From NCBI GenBank assembly GCA_035532555.1, contig DATKQS010000020.1:62001-126000 (forward strand): a DNA stretch of 64,000 bases, written 5' to 3'. This stretch comes from Thermoplasmata archaeon (lineage in GTDB: Archaea > Thermoplasmatota > Thermoplasmata > Lutacidiplasmatales > UBA184). Positions 63,061 through 64,000 of this stretch are shown here, one piece after another. Position 1 is the first letter of the stretch; each line of letters starts with the position of its first letter. The notes under the pieces were generated by a model. The model was not told the DNA's origin. It did not search any database and saw only the letters and a program-made list of their open reading frames with translations. The position numbers were made by a program, and so were the translations under genes.

Positions 63061-64000
63061 ATGCCCGGGTTCCCGCGACTCCAAGAGTCCTACGACATGG
63101 TCATCGTGGGCGGGGGCCACGCGGGGCTCCAGGCGGGATTGAAAGCGGCGCTCTTGGGTCACTCCGCCGCTCTGCTCGATCGGGGACCAAAGTACAGCCG
63201 GTCGTACTACGCGCCGACCATGGACAACATTCCCGGGTTTCCCGATGGGATCTCCGGCCACAAGCTCCTCGATGCCCAGATCGCGGCGGTGCGCAAGGTC
63301 GACCGTGAGGTCGGCTACTTCACCCCGGCCGAGGTGATGAGCGTCGAGCGCGCCGAGGACGGTCAGTACGCGGTGGCGTTCGACTGGCTCAAGCAGCGCC
63401 GGGTCACACGGGGCCGGGCCGTCATCCTCGCGATGGGGGTCGTCGACCGGATGCCGGTGATCGGAGGCAAGATCGATCCGATCTTCCCCTGGGCCAATCA
63501 GGCGATCGTCGAATTCTGCGTCCTGTGCGACGGGCACACGCTCCCGAACCGGTCGGTCGCGGTGCTGGGTCACGATGCGTTCGCCGTGCGATCCGCGATC
63601 GATCTCTTCCACTTCCAGCCGGCTTCGGTGGAGCTCCTCACGAACGGCCACCCCCTCCTCGAAGGAAGCGACGAGGCCGAGCGCGCCGATCTTGAGCGAC
63701 GGATGGCCGAGCGCCACATCTCTCTCCACGACTCGGAGATCGTGGGGTTTGACGGGATCCGGGAGCAGCGCTTCCACGTCCGGTTCACCGACGGCTCCGT
63801 CCGACAGTACGACAAGGGGTTCAGCGCCCTCGGCTGGTACAACATGAACTCCCAGATCCCGCACTCCCTCGGGGCCCGGTTCGACGACGATGGGTTTGTC
63901 GTGACCGACGAGGATTGCCGGGTGCTATCCGATGCATCGGGCGAGGTCATCCCGGGGCTGTACTGCGTGGGGGACCTGCGGAACGGATGGAATCAGATCC
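63061..64000 (+). CDS. Thioredoxin reductase-like flavoprotein, C-terminally cut by the window end
   Basis: 313 residues visible from ATG 63061. The FAD motif is VIVGGGHAGLQAG at 14-26; the redox-active pair is FCVLCDGH near 154-161, the place of CATC in thioredoxin reductase; the second FAD motif is LYCVGDLRNGWNQI at the edge. The NADPH loop, usually GGGDSA, reads VLGHDAFAV, so NADPH binding is doubtful, as in the Thermoplasma acidophilum enzyme. Likely a low-molecular-weight thioredoxin reductase or a relative using another reductant. Almost the whole protein is present. Confidence 0.88.
   Translation, partial: MPGFPRLQESYDMVIVGGGHAGLQAGLKAALLGHSAALLDRGPKYSRSYYAPTMDNIPGFPDGISGHKLLDAQIAAVRKVDREVGYFTPAEVMSVERAEDGQYAVAFDWLKQRRVTRGRAVILAMGVVDRMPVIGGKIDPIFPWANQAIVEFCVLCDGHTLPNRSVAVLGHDAFAVRSAIDLFHFQPASVELLTNGHPLLEGSDEAERADLERRMAERHISLHDSEIVGFDGIREQRFHVRFTDGSVRQYDKGFSALGWYNMNSQIPHSLGARFDDDGFVVTDEDCRVLSDASGEVIPGLYCVGDLRNGWNQI

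Noticed and set aside
1-64000. Insertion sequences, integrases, attachment sites, replication origin, rRNA and tRNA genes
   Set aside because: Looked for in gaps and among odd genes; none recognised. The origin cannot be judged without Orc1/Cdc6 or skew computation.

Overview
This window is G+C-rich archaeal chromosome with almost no non-coding space. The archaeal assignment rests on a complete A-type ATP synthase, ribosomal proteins S15 (S13e type) and L37e, an LSm protein, PurP, an archaeal-type TrpRS, an archaeal RecJ/GAN-like DHH protein beside S15, and TATA-box promoters, several of which sit 26-28 nt from a start codon (leaderless transcripts). DNA gyrase, a single-OB SSB with a glycine tail, B12-dependent ribonucleotide reductase and a heme-copper oxidase together suggest an aerobic or microaerobic high-GC member of the Thermoplasmata/Thermoplasmatota. 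That placement is inference; no 16S gene is present.

Layout. 1-3.5 kb: three-subunit molybdenum hydroxylase. 3.5-7.7 kb: purP, gcvT, nadC, nadA. 7.8-11.7 kb: PolX with a decayed PHP domain (minus), an acetyltransferase (minus), a TIGR02757/DUF2400 protein and a small unknown. 11.8-15.2 kb: two tandem MFS exporters. 15.2-21.0 kb (minus): nrdJ, a 56-residue zinc-ribbon protein, a 71-residue two-repeat protein, hutI and rnz. 21.1-22.7 kb: a membrane thioredoxin-fold protein plus VKOR, an oxidative-folding pair. 22.9-31.5 kb: ATP synthase split into two convergent operons, K-E-C (plus) and F-A-B-D-(46-residue membrane protein)-H-I (minus). 31.6-34.5 kb: ferredoxin, an ABC transporter behind a perfect palindrome, and a DUF72 protein. 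34.6-41.8 kb: a six-gene operon of P-loop-less RecA-like protein, small helical protein, divergent family-B DNA polymerase, HEAT-repeat protein, double-GNAT protein and a glycosyltransferase-like protein. 41.8-45.3 kb: heme-copper oxidase with subunits I and II fused, a small membrane subunit, and an alkyladenine DNA glycosylase. 45.3-52.4 kb: L37e-LSm, a P-loop kinase, folP, and a minus-strand operon rps15-recJ-like-gyrA-zinc ribbon. 52.5-55.3 kb: trpS, SSB, and a thioredoxin-fold/RAM fusion. 55.4-59.8 kb (minus): carA-carB. 59.9-64 kb: aminotransferase, cyclase-family hydrolase, SDR, cupin (minus), and a thioredoxin-reductase-like flavoprotein running off the end.

The most interesting region is 34623-41758. 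A RecA-fold protein without Walker A or Walker B, a small helical protein and a polymerase with altered motifs, translationally coupled, resemble in logic the bacterial ImuA-ImuB-DnaE2 mutasome and point to an archaeal PolB2-type damage-tolerance module, here extended by HEAT, GNAT and glycosyltransferase-like genes. No rRNA, tRNA, CRISPR array, insertion sequence or integrase was recognised.
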